Source: Pukyongia salina
GTDB taxonomy: Bacteria; Bacteroidota; Bacteroidia; Flavobacteriales; Flavobacteriaceae
Direction of reading: 5' to 3'
DNA: 64,000 bases
Assembly (NCBI RefSeq): GCF_002966125.1
Contig: NZ_CP027062.1
Span: 1,736,001-1,800,000 of the forward strand
The notes under the pieces were generated by a model, which had not been told where the DNA came from, made no database searches, and saw nothing but the letters and a program-made list of their open reading frames with translations. The translations under genes were made by a program, and so were the position numbers. Of the stretch, positions 27,192-37,140 are shown in pieces (the stretch's first letter is position 1; every line of letters starts with the position of its first letter).

Positions 27192-28649
27192 TTAAATTGC
27201 TTCAGAATAATTTATAGCATTACCTAAAAGAGTAGCACTGGTACAATCGTCTACTTTAACCATTACCAGGTCTCCCACTTTATAATTTTCCTTCGGAAAG
27301 ACTGCAACTGTATTATACTGGGTACGTCCACTCCAGTGCTGGTCACTTTTTTTCGACTCCTTTTCTATTAATACTTCCAGGGTTTGCCCCACAAATTGTT
27401 TAGTCCGGTAGGCTGAGTGTTGTTGCTGAAGATCGACGATCTCGGTCAATCTTCGCTTCTTAACTTCCAGAGGAATATCGTCCTCCAGTTTTCGCGCGGC
27501 CATGGTTCCGGGTCTTTCCGAATACATGAACATAAATCCGAAATCGTATTTTACATATTCCATCAGGGAGAGGGTGTCCCGGTGATCTTCTTCCGTTTCA
27601 GTAGGGAAACCCGTGATCATATCCTGAGATATGGCACAATCCGGAATGATCTCACGTATTTTATCTATTAGTGCCATATATTCCTCCCGGGTATGCTGTC
27701 TGTTCATTTCTTTCAGGATGCGGGTGCTACCGCTCTGCACAGGAAGGTGAATATAATTACAGATATTCTTATGTCTCGCCATACTGTGAAGCACATCTTC
27801 GGTCATATCCTGTGGGTTACTTGTAGAGAAACGTATTCTCATGTGAGGCTGGGCCATCGCAACCATATCGAGTAAATTCGCGAAATTGGTAGCGGTGGCT
27901 CGCTGAATTTCAGAAGCATTTTTAAAATCTTTCTTCAAGCCGCCTCCGTACCACAGGTAACTATCAACGTTTTGTCCTAACAGTGTTATTTCTTTGTAGC
28001 CTTTTTTAGCGAGGTCATTAACTTCGGACAGGATGCTCTGTGGATCCCGGCTTCGTTCTCTTCCTCTTGTGAAAGGTACTACACAGAAGGTGCACATATT
28101 ATCGCAACCACGGGTGATACTTACGAAGGCAGTTACTCCGTTTCCTCCTAACCGCACCGGAGAAATATCTCCATAGGTCTCTTCTTTCGAAAGGATCACA
28201 TTCACTGCGTCTCTACCGGCTTCTACTTCTTCCAATAAGTTTGGAAGATCTTTATAGGCATCGGGCCCCACAACCATATCGACGATCTTCTCTTCTTCGA
28301 GAAACTTGCTTTTCAGGCGTTCGGCCATACAACCCAGAACCCCCACCTTCATATTTGGGTTGGTTCGTTTAACGGCATTGTATTTCTCCAGCCGTTTCCG
28401 TACGGTTTGCTCTGCTTTGTCTCTGATAGAACATGTGTTCACTAAAACAAGATCGGCCTCTTCCAGATGTTGAGTTGTATTATATCCTTGTTTGGCAAGG
28501 ATCGATGCAACGATCTCGCTATCCGAGAAATTCATCTGGCAGCCATAGCTTTCTATATATAATTTACGCGTATTGCCTTGCTGTGATTCCAGCAAAAGGG
28601 CCTCACCCTGCTTATTTTCGTCTATTTTCTTTTCTTCTGTCATATCCAT
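27192..28649 (-). CDS. miaB: tRNA-2-methylthio-N6-dimethylallyladenosine synthase MiaB
   Basis: MiaB adds a methylthio group to i6A37 of tRNAs. The N-terminal UPF0004 domain holds cysteines in [16 protein letters not shown] and LGCMAER for one iron-sulfur cluster. The radical-SAM cluster motif is [18 protein letters not shown] (near 187-204), and a TRAM domain ends the protein. The length of 485 is typical. ATGs at codons 1 and 3 are both usable. A perfect promoter lies just upstream. Confidence 0.96.
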   Translation of the reverse strand: MDMTEEKKIDENKQGEALLLESQQGNTRKLYIESYGCQMNFSDSEIVASILAKQGYNTTQHLEEADLVLVNTCSIRDKAEQTVRKRLEKYNAVKRTNPNMKVGVLGCMAERLKSKFLEEEKIVDMVVGPDAYKDLPNLLEEVEAGRDAVNVILSKEETYGDISPVRLGGNGVTAFVSITRGCDNMCTFCVVPFTRGRERSRDPQSILSEVNDLAKKGYKEITLLGQNVDSYLWYGGGLKKDFKNASEIQRATATNFANLLDMVAMAQPHMRIRFSTSNPQDMTEDVLHSMARHKNICNYIHLPVQSGSTRILKEMNRQHTREEYMALIDKIREIIPDCAISQDMITGFPTETEEDHRDTLSLMEYVKYDFGFMFMYSERPGTMAARKLEDDIPLEVKKRRLTEIVDLQQQHSAYRTKQFVGQTLEVLIEKESKKSDQHWSGRTQYNTVAVFPKENYKVGDLVMVKVDDCTSATLLGNAINYSEAI

Positions 28650-28685
28650 TCTGGATCCCTGTGAATTGGTAGATCAATGAACGTG

Positions 28686-28717
28686 CAAAGATACGATATA
28701 ATTCTGTTTTATGTCAA
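28686..28717 (-). promoter_or_regulatory. Promoter of miaB
   Basis: On the minus strand TTTTGACA (around 28715) is followed after about 20 bases by TATCTTTG (28693-28686), matching TAnnTTTG perfectly. The -7 box lies 36 bases before the first ATG. Confidence 0.6.
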
Positions 28718-28773
28718 AATGGCAGGTTACTTTTTTGTACATTTAACGACCTATTAGCAAATAAACAGCGATC

Positions 28774-29562
28774 ATGGAACATCCTATCTTCAAGAAAATA
28801 GAAAACTCAAAGAAAATCGATTTTGGCGATGTACTTACCCAGAGTTATAACCTATTCTTAAAAATTTGGCAGCAAGGTGCGATGCATACCCTGATCGTGA
28901 TGCTCTTTGTGATACCGTTCCTTATACTAGTGTATGTACCTATAATATTTATGTCGTTCGCAGCTCAACGATATTCGGATCCTTACTATTATGAATACGG
29001 TAGCGACTATGGTTCGGCCATGGATTTTTCCATTCCTTTTATTATAATTTATTTCGTGGTTTTATTTGTGCTTATCTTAATAGTACAGACTATATCACTA
29101 GGAGTAAACGCACATTTTTACAAAGTGTGCAGGATCGTTGATATGGAGACCGGAGAACCGGAAGGCGGTTATTTCGATTTCTTTAAAAATGGAGGCTTTG
29201 TAAAGATCTTTGTGCTGTCTCTGGCTACCTTCGGAATCGCTATTGCAGCCATCCTATGTTGTTATTTACCTATATTCTATGTGATGGTTCCGCTACAACT
29301 CATCCTTCCTATATTTACGTTCAATCCAAAGCTATCGGTAAATGAAATTGTAAAAGCGGCATTTAAACTTGGCCATAAGCACTGGATCTATGTTTTTGGT
29401 CTTGCATTGATAGCGGGTAACGTGGCTCAATTGGGAATCCTGGCTTGTATTGTTGGGTTTATCTTTACGGCCTGTATTGTATACCTGCCAATCTATTTTT
29501 TCTACAAGAATACCATTGGATTTGACGATGTTACCTCTACCGAAGTGGCCGAAATCGAATAG
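28774..29562 (+). CDS. Multi-pass membrane protein of unknown function
   Basis: The 262-residue protein has six to seven hydrophobic segments, the first at about 38-62, and a KFGDVLTQSYNLFLKIWQQG-like cytoplasmic start. The arrangement resembles DUF975/glycerophosphodiesterase-membrane-domain proteins common in Bacteroidota. No catalytic residue can be named. It lies upstream of topA with its own short leader and is probably monocistronic. Confidence 0.8.
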   Translation: MEHPIFKKIENSKKIDFGDVLTQSYNLFLKIWQQGAMHTLIVMLFVIPFLILVYVPIIFMSFAAQRYSDPYYYEYGSDYGSAMDFSIPFIIIYFVVLFVLILIVQTISLGVNAHFYKVCRIVDMETGEPEGGYFDFFKNGGFVKIFVLSLATFGIAIAAILCCYLPIFYVMVPLQLILPIFTFNPKLSVNEIVKAAFKLGHKHWIYVFGLALIAGNVAQLGILACIVGFIFTACIVYLPIYFFYKNTIGFDDVTSTEVAEIE

Positions 29563-29636
29563 CTTTATACCATAGCAGAAGCCGTTAATACGCGGTTAAA
29601 TTTTAGGCTTAAAAAGTTCGGTTTAAAAAATTCACA

Positions 29637-29644
29637 TACTTTTG
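29637..29644 (+). promoter_or_regulatory. Bacteroidota -7 box of topA
   Basis: TACTTTTG, a perfect TAnnTTTG, lies 20 bases before the topA ATG. Confidence 0.55.
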
Positions 29645-29664
29645 TAGTCCAAAAAATTGAGAGT

Positions 29665-32163
29665 ATGGCAAAGAATTTAGTGATTGTTGAGTCCCCCGCG
29701 AAGGCCAAGACCATAGAGAAATTTCTAGGTAAGGATTTTAAGGTTGCATCTAGTTTCGGACATATAGCCGATCTTCCTTCCAAGGAATTGGGAGTAGATG
29801 TGGATGGGGATTTTACACCTAAATATATAGTATCACCCGATAAGAAGAGTTTGGTAAAGGATCTTAAGGCCATGGCAAAGAAAGCCGATACGGTCTGGCT
29901 GGCTAGTGATGAGGACCGGGAAGGAGAGGCAATTGCATGGCACCTTGCCGAAGAGCTGGACCTTAATGATGAGAACACCCGGCGAATTGTATTTCACGAG
30001 ATCACGAAATCTGCTATACTTAAGGCGATCGAGAATCCCAGAAAAATTGACTACAATCTCGTAAATGCCCAACAAGCACGGCGTGTACTGGACAGGCTGG
30101 TGGGATATGAGCTTTCACCGGTGCTATGGCGAAAAGTTAAAGGAGGACTTTCGGCCGGACGAGTACAAAGTGTGGCAGTAAGGCTTATTGTGGAGAGGGA
30201 AAGAGAGATAGAATCTTTTCAGCCGGTTGCATCGTTTCGTATTGATGCCGAATTTATTACTTCCGAAGGAAACAAATTCAAAGCCAAATTACCAAAGAAT
30301 TTCGACACTGAAGCGGAGGCTCGAGAGTTCCTGCGTAAAAACATAGAAGCCACTTACTCTGTGGCAGACCTTACCAAAAAACCGGCAAAAAAGTCTCCGG
30401 CGCCACCGTTTACTACTTCTACCTTACAACAGGAAGCCGCCAGGAAACTATATTTTTCGGTAGGAAAGACTATGACCATAGCGCAGCGATTATACGAGGC
30501 CGGTCTCATTACCTATATGAGGACAGATAGTGTAAACCTGTCTAATGAAGCACGAAATGCCGCTAAGAAGGCCATAGAAGAAACTTTCGGAAACGAATAT
30601 AGCCATCCGCGCAATTACAAAGGAAAGGCTAAAGGGGCGCAGGAAGCTCATGAAGCGATTCGTCCTACAGATATGGGACGTCCATCCATTAGCGGTGACA
30701 GGGACCAGGAGCGTCTCTACGATCTCATCTGGAAAAGGACCATTGCCTCTCAGATGAGTGATGCCAAGTTGGAACGGACAAATGTGAAAATAGGCGTACA
30801 TGCAAGTGAAGTAGTGGAGGAGCAGTTTGCGGCCAATGGTGAAATGATCAAGTTCGATGGTTTTCTAAAAGTGTATCTGGAGGGAACAGATTTTGAAGAT
30901 GAGGAACAAGATGGAATGTTGCCAAAACTCGTGATTGGCGATGCACTTACTAACAATTATATAACCGCCACACAGCGTTATACACGGCCAGCTTACCGTT
31001 ATACTGAGGCATCTCTTGTAAAACAACTTGAGGAGCTGGGAATAGGGCGACCATCTACCTATGCACCAACCATTTCAACGATCATTAGCAGGAACTATGT
31101 GGAGAAAGGCACTGTGGAAGGAGTGGAGCGAAAGTATATCCAGCTTACCCTGGAAGATTCTCAGGTAGAGGCTAAGACACTTACCGAAACTGTGGGAAGT
31201 GATAAAGGTAAATTGGTGCCTACAGATATTGGGATGATCGTGAACGATTTCCTGGTAGATCATTTTGGTGATATTCTGGATTACAATTTCACGGCAAAGG
31301 TAGAGGAGGATTTTGATGATATTGCCGAAGGCAAGGAAGAATGGACCTCTATGATGAAAGATTTTTATGCAAAATTTCATCCACATGTAGAGGACGTTCA
31401 GGAAAATGCAGATAGGGAAAGTGGTGAGAGGATATTGGGAGACGATCCCGAAACAGGGAAACCTGTCCTTGTAAGATTAGGTAAATTCGGGCCTATGGCC
31501 CAAATTGGCGCACCTGATGATGAGGATAAGAAATTTGCCAGCTTACGCCCCGACCAGCAATTACACCTGGTAACTTTCGAAGAGGTTATGGATCTCTTTA
31601 AGCTGCCAAAGACCCTGGGAGTATATGATGGGGAAGAGATAGAGGTGAATAACGGGCGTTATGGCCCTTATGTTCGTTTTGGGAAAAAGTTTATCTCCCT
31701 GCCAAAAGGTATGGATCCACTGGATGTTACCATGGATGAGGCCAAAAGAATGATAGAAGAAAAGAAAAAGGCAGATGCACCTATATATATGTATGAAGGT
31801 TTGCCGGTTCAGAAAGGGAAAGGAAGATTTGGGCCATTTATAAAATGGAACAATATGTTCATCAATGTGAACAAGAAATACGATTTCGATGATCTATCTG
31901 AAGCTGATATCATCGAACTGATAGAAGATAAGAAGCAGAAAGAGATCGATAAGCTGATCAATGAATGGCCGGATGAAGGCATTAGGATCGAAAAAGCCCG
32001 TTGGGGAAGATTTAACCTTATAAAGGGAAAAACAAAGGTGGAATTACCCAAATCGACCAAGGCAGAAAAGATCACCCTGGATGAGGCGAAGGATTTGCTT
32101 GACAAGAAATCACCCAAAAAGAAAACTACACGGAAGAAGAAAACCACCACTAAGAAAAAATGA
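29665..32163 (+). CDS. topA: DNA topoisomerase I
   Basis: TopA relaxes negatively supercoiled DNA by single-strand passage. The TOPRIM domain (about 1-120) has the metal site DEDREGEAIAWH. The active-site tyrosine lies in LITYMRTDSVNLS (near residue 285). C-terminal repeats of the topoisomerase C-terminal type (KLGRFGP, NGRYGPYVRFG, GKGRFGPFIKWN) replace zinc fingers, and the protein ends in a Lys/Thr-rich tail. The length is 832. The following gene's ATG overlaps its stop by 4 bases. Confidence 0.97.
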   Translation: MAKNLVIVESPAKAKTIEKFLGKDFKVASSFGHIADLPSKELGVDVDGDFTPKYIVSPDKKSLVKDLKAMAKKADTVWLASDEDREGEAIAWHLAEELDLNDENTRRIVFHEITKSAILKAIENPRKIDYNLVNAQQARRVLDRLVGYELSPVLWRKVKGGLSAGRVQSVAVRLIVEREREIESFQPVASFRIDAEFITSEGNKFKAKLPKNFDTEAEAREFLRKNIEATYSVADLTKKPAKKSPAPPFTTSTLQQEAARKLYFSVGKTMTIAQRLYEAGLITYMRTDSVNLSNEARNAAKKAIEETFGNEYSHPRNYKGKAKGAQEAHEAIRPTDMGRPSISGDRDQERLYDLIWKRTIASQMSDAKLERTNVKIGVHASEVVEEQFAANGEMIKFDGFLKVYLEGTDFEDEEQDGMLPKLVIGDALTNNYITATQRYTRPAYRYTEASLVKQLEELGIGRPSTYAPTISTIISRNYVEKGTVEGVERKYIQLTLEDSQVEAKTLTETVGSDKGKLVPTDIGMIVNDFLVDHFGDILDYNFTAKVEEDFDDIAEGKEEWTSMMKDFYAKFHPHVEDVQENADRESGERILGDDPETGKPVLVRLGKFGPMAQIGAPDDEDKKFASLRPDQQLHLVTFEEVMDLFKLPKTLGVYDGEEIEVNNGRYGPYVRFGKKFISLPKGMDPLDVTMDEAKRMIEEKKKADAPIYMYEGLPVQKGKGRFGPFIKWNNMFINVNKKYDFDDLSEADIIELIEDKKQKEIDKLINEWPDEGIRIEKARWGRFNLIKGKTKVELPKSTKAEKITLDEAKDLLDKKSPKKKTTRKKKTTTKKK

Positions 32164-33323
32164 TAGAGTTTCTTTCACCTGTCTCCAAGCAGGTTTTAGC
32201 ACACCGCGAAATATTACCGGAGGGTGTCCTTGGAAAACAAATAAAGATACATTCTAAAGAAGGATCGCTACCGGCCATGGATAAGGCTGGGTTTGCACTA
32301 CTGGGAGTACTTGAGAACCGTAATGATGTAGATTATATTGGTACCGAGGTAGACCTGGATGCTTTCCGAAAGTCGTTATATGCTTTATATCCCGGAAATT
32401 GGAACCGCGAGATCGTTGATCTTGGGGATATTAAGAAGGGAGATACCGTGGAGGACACCTATTTTGCAGTTCGAACCGTGGTAGAAGCCTTGCTGAAAAA
32501 CAAGATCATACCTATAATATTGGGTGGCAGCCAGGATTGTGCTTACGCACAGTACCGCGCCTACGATAATAGCGGAAGTATGGTGAATATGGTGAATGTA
32601 GATAGCAATTTCGATCTTGGAGATGCCGAAAAGCCTATATCCAATAAATCTTATGTTGGTAAGATCATTGTAGATAAGCCTTACAATCTATTCAATTACA
32701 GCGCTCTGGGGTACCAGAGCTATTTTAATGCGCCGGAAGAGATATCTTTGATGGACAAGTTGTACTTCGATGCGTACAGATTGGGAGAGATAACTGCCGA
32801 TGTTACCTTGGTAGAGCCTATCATGCGAGATGCAGATATAGTTATGCTGGATGTCTCTGCAATAAAAAGTGCCGAATTGAGTTATAAGAACAACAGGAGC
32901 CCCAATGGTTTCGACGGTAGAGAGATCTGCGCGATAGCCAGGTATGCCGGTATCAGTAACCGAGTTAGTTCGTTTGGAGTATATGAACTAAAGGATTATA
33001 AGGACGCTGAGAGTGGTGCTATGCTGGTTGCACAGATACTGTGGTATTTTATTGAAGGAGTGAATTTCCGGATTGCTGACGAGGATTTTAGCAATGAGAA
33101 TGAATATACCACATATAAAGTCCCTATCGACGACGATATTCTCGTGTTTAAAAAGAGCATAAAAACAGGAAGATGGTGGATAGAATTGCCATTTATTTCA
33201 AATGTTAATAATAAATTAAAAAGAAGAACGTTATTACCTTGCACTTATGGCGAATATTTAGGTGCGACAAATCAGGAAATTCCTGAAAGGTGGTTTAAAG
33301 CCCGCCGAAAGAATGAGGTATAA
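32160..33323 (+). CDS. Arginase/formimidoylglutamase-fold protein with degenerate metal site
   Basis: The 387-residue protein follows the ureohydrolase fold, with GGSQD (122-126), VDSNFD (147-152) and a LDVS strand (230-233). Active enzymes have GGxH, DAHxD and DxD at these places. Here the first histidine is Gln125, the second is Asn150 and the last aspartate is Ser233, while Asp148, Asp152 and Asp231 remain. Ureohydrolase activity with two manganese ions is therefore doubtful. It overlaps topA by 4 bases and precedes gldK, a placement that hints at a role linked to gliding or cell-surface genes. Confidence 0.75.
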   Translation: MIEFLSPVSKQVLAHREILPEGVLGKQIKIHSKEGSLPAMDKAGFALLGVLENRNDVDYIGTEVDLDAFRKSLYALYPGNWNREIVDLGDIKKGDTVEDTYFAVRTVVEALLKNKIIPIILGGSQDCAYAQYRAYDNSGSMVNMVNVDSNFDLGDAEKPISNKSYVGKIIVDKPYNLFNYSALGYQSYFNAPEEISLMDKLYFDAYRLGEITADVTLVEPIMRDADIVMLDVSAIKSAELSYKNNRSPNGFDGREICAIARYAGISNRVSSFGVYELKDYKDAESGAMLVAQILWYFIEGVNFRIADEDFSNENEYTTYKVPIDDDILVFKKSIKTGRWWIELPFISNVNNKLKRRTLLPCTYGEYLGATNQEIPERWFKARRKNEV

Positions 33324-33371
33324 TCCAACAAACTAAGTAAAACTGGGTTTAAGGGTTTTTTAAGAAAATTG

Positions 33372-33402
33372 TTGTTTTTTTAAAATTTTATAAATAGGTT
33401 TA
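33372..33402 (+). promoter_or_regulatory. Probable promoter of gldKLMN
   Basis: TTG at 33372-33374 and TAGGTTTA at 33395-33402 are 20 bases apart, matching the Bacteroidota -33/-7 layout except for the last base. The leader to the gldK ATG would be about 30 bases. Confidence 0.45.
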
Positions 33403-33437
33403 CGCCCTTGAATCTCGAAAATTTAACCTAAATACCT

Positions 33438-34811
33438 ATGAAGAAGCTAATTGCATTAACTGCGATCATTGCCTTTTTATTCAGTTGTAACTCCGGTGAT
33501 AGGGGTGAGCTCGTTGGAGCAAAAGGCAAGAAATGGTACCCTCAAAAACCTTACGGTATGACCCTTATCCCTGGTGGCTCTTTCATCATGGGTAAATCTG
33601 ATGATGATTTTGTAGCGGTAAATGATGCACCAACCAAAACCGTAACTGTACGTTCATTCTATATGGACGAGACAGAGATTACCAATTCTGAGTACAGACA
33701 ATTTGTTAATTGGGTTCGTGATTCCACGGTACGCCTAAAGTTGGCTATTTTGGCTGACGAGGTAGGTGCCACACCCGGTGATGGAGGAATAGGTGAATTT
33801 GCCTTTGTGGATCAGGAAAACGAAGAAATGACTCCCTACGAGCAGTATATGTATGATAACTACTACGGAATGGGAGAGGATTTCTACGCCGGAAGAAAGA
33901 TCAATAATGACGTAGATCTGATCTGGGATACCAGTGAATATCCCGATGAATACTATTCGGAGGTAATGGATACTATGTATATTCCTGCCGAAGAGTCTTA
34001 TAATGGACAGCGGACTATAGATGTTAGTAAACTGAAATTCCAATATACCTATATGGATATTCAGGCAGCTGCACGAGCTAAAGGAAAAAGCAGAAAAGAT
34101 TTTATAAAGAAAGAAGAGATCCAGATCTATCCGGATACCACGGTATGGATCAAGGACTTTAATTACTCATATAATGAGCCTATGCACAATGATTATTTTT
34201 GGCATGAGGCTTATGGAGACTATCCTGTAGTAGGAGTTAACTGGAAGCAGGCGAAAGCTTTTTGTGCCTGGAGAACCCTATACAAGAACTCATATCAGAA
34301 ATCCAGAAGACGTAATCACGTGAATTCGTTCCGTCTTCCGGGTGAAGCAGAATGGGAATACGCTGCACGAGGCGGTCTTGAATCTGCAACTTTCCCATGG
34401 GGAGGGCCTTATGCGAAAAATGACAGAGGATGTTTCTTAGCGAACTTTAAGCCTTTACGTGGTGACTATGCCGCAGACCAGGCTTTATATACTGTAGAAG
34501 CAGATGCTTATGAACCAAACGATTATAACCTGTACAATATGGCAGGTAACGTTTCGGAATGGGTGGCATCGTCTTACGATCCTGCTTCTTACAATTACAC
34601 ATCTACAATGAACCCCAATGTAAATGACGACGAGAACATGCGTAAAGTAGTACGCGGAGGTTCCTGGAAAGACGTTGCATACTTCTTACAGGTTAGTACC
34701 CGTGACTACGAATATGCAGATTCTGCTCGTAGTTATATCGGTTTCAGAACTGTACAGGACTATATGGGTACTGATGTGGTATTGAACCAAAACTTTGGAG
34801 ACGCCCGATAA
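33438..34811 (+). CDS. gldK: Gliding motility / T9SS lipoprotein GldK
   Basis: GldK forms, with GldN, the periplasmic ring of the type IX secretion system attached to the outer membrane. The signal peptide ends at Cys17 (LFSCNSG). The rest is an FGE-sulfatase (formylglycine-generating-like) domain with MTLIPGGSFIMGKSDDD, YPVVGVNWKQAKAFCAW, FRLPGEAEWEYAARGG and a final VVRGGSWKD, YIGFRTV. The length is 457. It is the first gene of gldKLMN. Confidence 0.97.
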   Translation: MKKLIALTAIIAFLFSCNSGDRGELVGAKGKKWYPQKPYGMTLIPGGSFIMGKSDDDFVAVNDAPTKTVTVRSFYMDETEITNSEYRQFVNWVRDSTVRLKLAILADEVGATPGDGGIGEFAFVDQENEEMTPYEQYMYDNYYGMGEDFYAGRKINNDVDLIWDTSEYPDEYYSEVMDTMYIPAEESYNGQRTIDVSKLKFQYTYMDIQAAARAKGKSRKDFIKKEEIQIYPDTTVWIKDFNYSYNEPMHNDYFWHEAYGDYPVVGVNWKQAKAFCAWRTLYKNSYQKSRRRNHVNSFRLPGEAEWEYAARGGLESATFPWGGPYAKNDRGCFLANFKPLRGDYAADQALYTVEADAYEPNDYNLYNMAGNVSEWVASSYDPASYNYTSTMNPNVNDDENMRKVVRGGSWKDVAYFLQVSTRDYEYADSARSYIGFRTVQDYMGTDVVLNQNFGDAR

Positions 34812-34870
34812 TCGCGTCTTACTAAAAAGTCAAATCTTAACTTAACTTAACTTAATTAAACTATAGTATT

Positions 34871-35515
34871 ATGGCACAATCAAAATCATCTAAAAAGTTA
34901 TTTAACATGGCCTATGGCCTTGGAGCTTCTATCGTTATCCTGGGAGCCTTATTCAAAATCCTTCACTGGGAGCTAGGTCCCCTAAACGGTGGGTTGCTAT
35001 TGGCGATCGGTCTTATTACCGAGGCGATTATTTTCGCAATCTCAGCCTTTGAGCCGGTAGAGGATGATTTAGACTGGTCTTTGGTATATCCTGAATTAGC
35101 AGGAGGCAAAGGCAAAGGAAAGAAAGAAGAGCCACAAGACGCTCAAGGTATGTTGTCTCAGAAATTAGACGAGATGCTTAAAGGTGCTAAGATCGATTCA
35201 GAATTAATGAGTAGTCTCGGAGACAGCATCCGTTCTTTTGAAGGTGCTGCCAAGAGTATGGCCCCAACTGCCGAAGCTATGAATTCTACTAAGAAGTATA
35301 GCGAAGAAATGGCATTAGCTGCCGCTCAAATGGAATCATTAAACAGTCTTTATAAAGTTCAGGTAGAATCTACCAGCCGTCAGGCAGAAGTGAACGAACG
35401 TGTTGTTGAGAATGCAGAACAACTGAAAGCTCAAATGGAGCATCTTGCTACTAACCTGTCTTCGTTAAACGGAGTATATGGAGGTATGCTATCTGCAATG
35501 GGAGGTAAAAACTAA
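34871..35515 (+). CDS. gldL: Gliding motility / T9SS motor protein GldL
   Basis: GldL, with GldM, is the proton-driven inner-membrane motor of the type IX secretion system. Two membrane helices (about 14-30 and 38-60) are followed by a long cytoplasmic helical region. Glu51 in the second helix (GLITEAIIFAIS) corresponds to the glutamate essential for proton coupling in Flavobacterium johnsoniae. The length is 214. It lies 59 bases after gldK. Confidence 0.96.
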   Translation: MAQSKSSKKLFNMAYGLGASIVILGALFKILHWELGPLNGGLLLAIGLITEAIIFAISAFEPVEDDLDWSLVYPELAGGKGKGKKEEPQDAQGMLSQKLDEMLKGAKIDSELMSSLGDSIRSFEGAAKSMAPTAEAMNSTKKYSEEMALAAAQMESLNSLYKVQVESTSRQAEVNERVVENAEQLKAQMEHLATNLSSLNGVYGGMLSAMGGKN

Positions 35516-35555
35516 GGTTTTCCAACCAATTTATTAATCTTAAACAGCATTAAAA

Positions 35556-37124
35556 ATGGCACAAGGAAATTTATCCCCGCGGCAAAAGATGATTAACCTG
35601 ATGTATCTGGTTTTCATCGCAATGCTTGCGCTGAATATGTCCAAGGAGGTATTATCTGCCTTCGGACTTCTTAATGAGAAAATTACCGACGCGAATGTTG
35701 CTGCCACAGAGCGTAACACGGCCTTCATGGAAAGCCTTGCTACAAAAGCTGCGGAGCAACCCGAACAATATGCAGAGGTAAAACTGAAAGCTGATAAAGT
35801 ATCTGAGATTTCAGACGAACTAAATACCTATCTCGAGGAATTGAAAACCGAGATGATGGGAACATTGAAACCTGAAGATGCAGAAGATTACGAAGTACAG
35901 GATAAACCTGACTTCCTTGATCGCAGATTCTTTCAGGGTGATAAGTTAAAGGCGGAAGGGCAGGAATTTTTGGATAAGATCAACACGTACCGCACCGAAA
36001 TGTTAGCAGTACTTGGAGACAGCTATCCTGATATTAAAAGCTCTATCGAATCTAATTTTAACACAGCTCCTGTTGAGCGCCGAGACGGCAAGAAGATCGA
36101 TTGGTTAAATTATCACTACGAAGGATTCCCGATGGTTGCGTCTAAGACGAAACTAACATCTCTTCAAAATGACATCAAGGTTACCAAGAATGAACTATTG
36201 TCGAAAATGCTGGCCGGTCAACAAGCTACCGCCCTGTCGTTTACACAATACAACACCTTGTTAGAGCAATCTAAGTCTGCGTTTTATGCAGGTGAAAAGT
36301 TCGAAGGTGGAATTGTACTGGGACGTAAGGATCCAAATACAAAACCAAACCGAGTTGAACTTACACTTGATGGAAGACCGCTTACCGAAGATCAATATAC
36401 TATCGAGAATGGTAAAGTGAAGCTGAATATCAATGCAGGTGCTGCCGGAGATCACAAGATCGAAGGGAACCTTATCTTCCTTCAGGATGGTAAAGAAGTT
36501 GAGATTCCTGTAAGCAGTAGTTTTGCAACCATTACAAAACCTAATTCGGCGGTTATTTCAGCCGATAAGATGAATGTTGTGTATCGTGGTGTTGAAAACC
36601 CGATGACTGTATCTATCCCAGGTATTCCAGATAATAAAGTTACCGCTTCAGGTTCTGGATTATCTAAAGTGTCTGGTAGTAAATATGTAATGCGTCCGGG
36701 TGGAGGTAGAGAAGTTGTTATCACTGCAAGTGGTACACTTCCCGATGGCCAAAGGATCAGTACACCAAGTACCTTCCGTATTAAAGACATTCCACGTCCA
36801 ACAGGAACCATTCGTGGTGAGGACGGAAATGGTGGATGTGTACGTATGCAGCGTCAGGGTCTTGAGATCGCAAGTATTGGAGCTATTCTCCCAGACTTCG
36901 ATTTCGATATCAACCTAAACGTTACAGGATTTAAATTCAAAGTATCCGGACAACCAACGGTTGTTGTTAATGGTCGTAAAATGAACGAGCAGGCCAAAGG
37001 AGCTCTTAGAAGAGCAAAACGTGGTGAAACAGTACAGATCTTTGATATTACTGCAAACATCGCTAACAACTCCGGATATAAGCTGAAGAAGATATCTCCG
37101 GTTTGTATCGAGTTAACGAACTAA
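35556..37124 (+). CDS. gldM: Gliding motility / T9SS protein GldM
   Basis: GldM spans the periplasm from the GldL motor to the GldKN ring. One N-terminal membrane helix (about 15-35, LMYLVFIAMLALNMSKEVL) is followed by a helical domain and three beta domains, the last rich in conserved glycines and ending CIELTN. The length of 522 fits the family. It lies 40 bases after gldL. Confidence 0.97.
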   Translation: MAQGNLSPRQKMINLMYLVFIAMLALNMSKEVLSAFGLLNEKITDANVAATERNTAFMESLATKAAEQPEQYAEVKLKADKVSEISDELNTYLEELKTEMMGTLKPEDAEDYEVQDKPDFLDRRFFQGDKLKAEGQEFLDKINTYRTEMLAVLGDSYPDIKSSIESNFNTAPVERRDGKKIDWLNYHYEGFPMVASKTKLTSLQNDIKVTKNELLSKMLAGQQATALSFTQYNTLLEQSKSAFYAGEKFEGGIVLGRKDPNTKPNRVELTLDGRPLTEDQYTIENGKVKLNINAGAAGDHKIEGNLIFLQDGKEVEIPVSSSFATITKPNSAVISADKMNVVYRGVENPMTVSIPGIPDNKVTASGSGLSKVSGSKYVMRPGGGREVVITASGTLPDGQRISTPSTFRIKDIPRPTGTIRGEDGNGGCVRMQRQGLEIASIGAILPDFDFDINLNVTGFKFKVSGQPTVVVNGRKMNEQAKGALRRAKRGETVQIFDITANIANNSGYKLKKISPVCIELTN

Positions 37125-37140
37125 GATTAAAATTTAGAAT

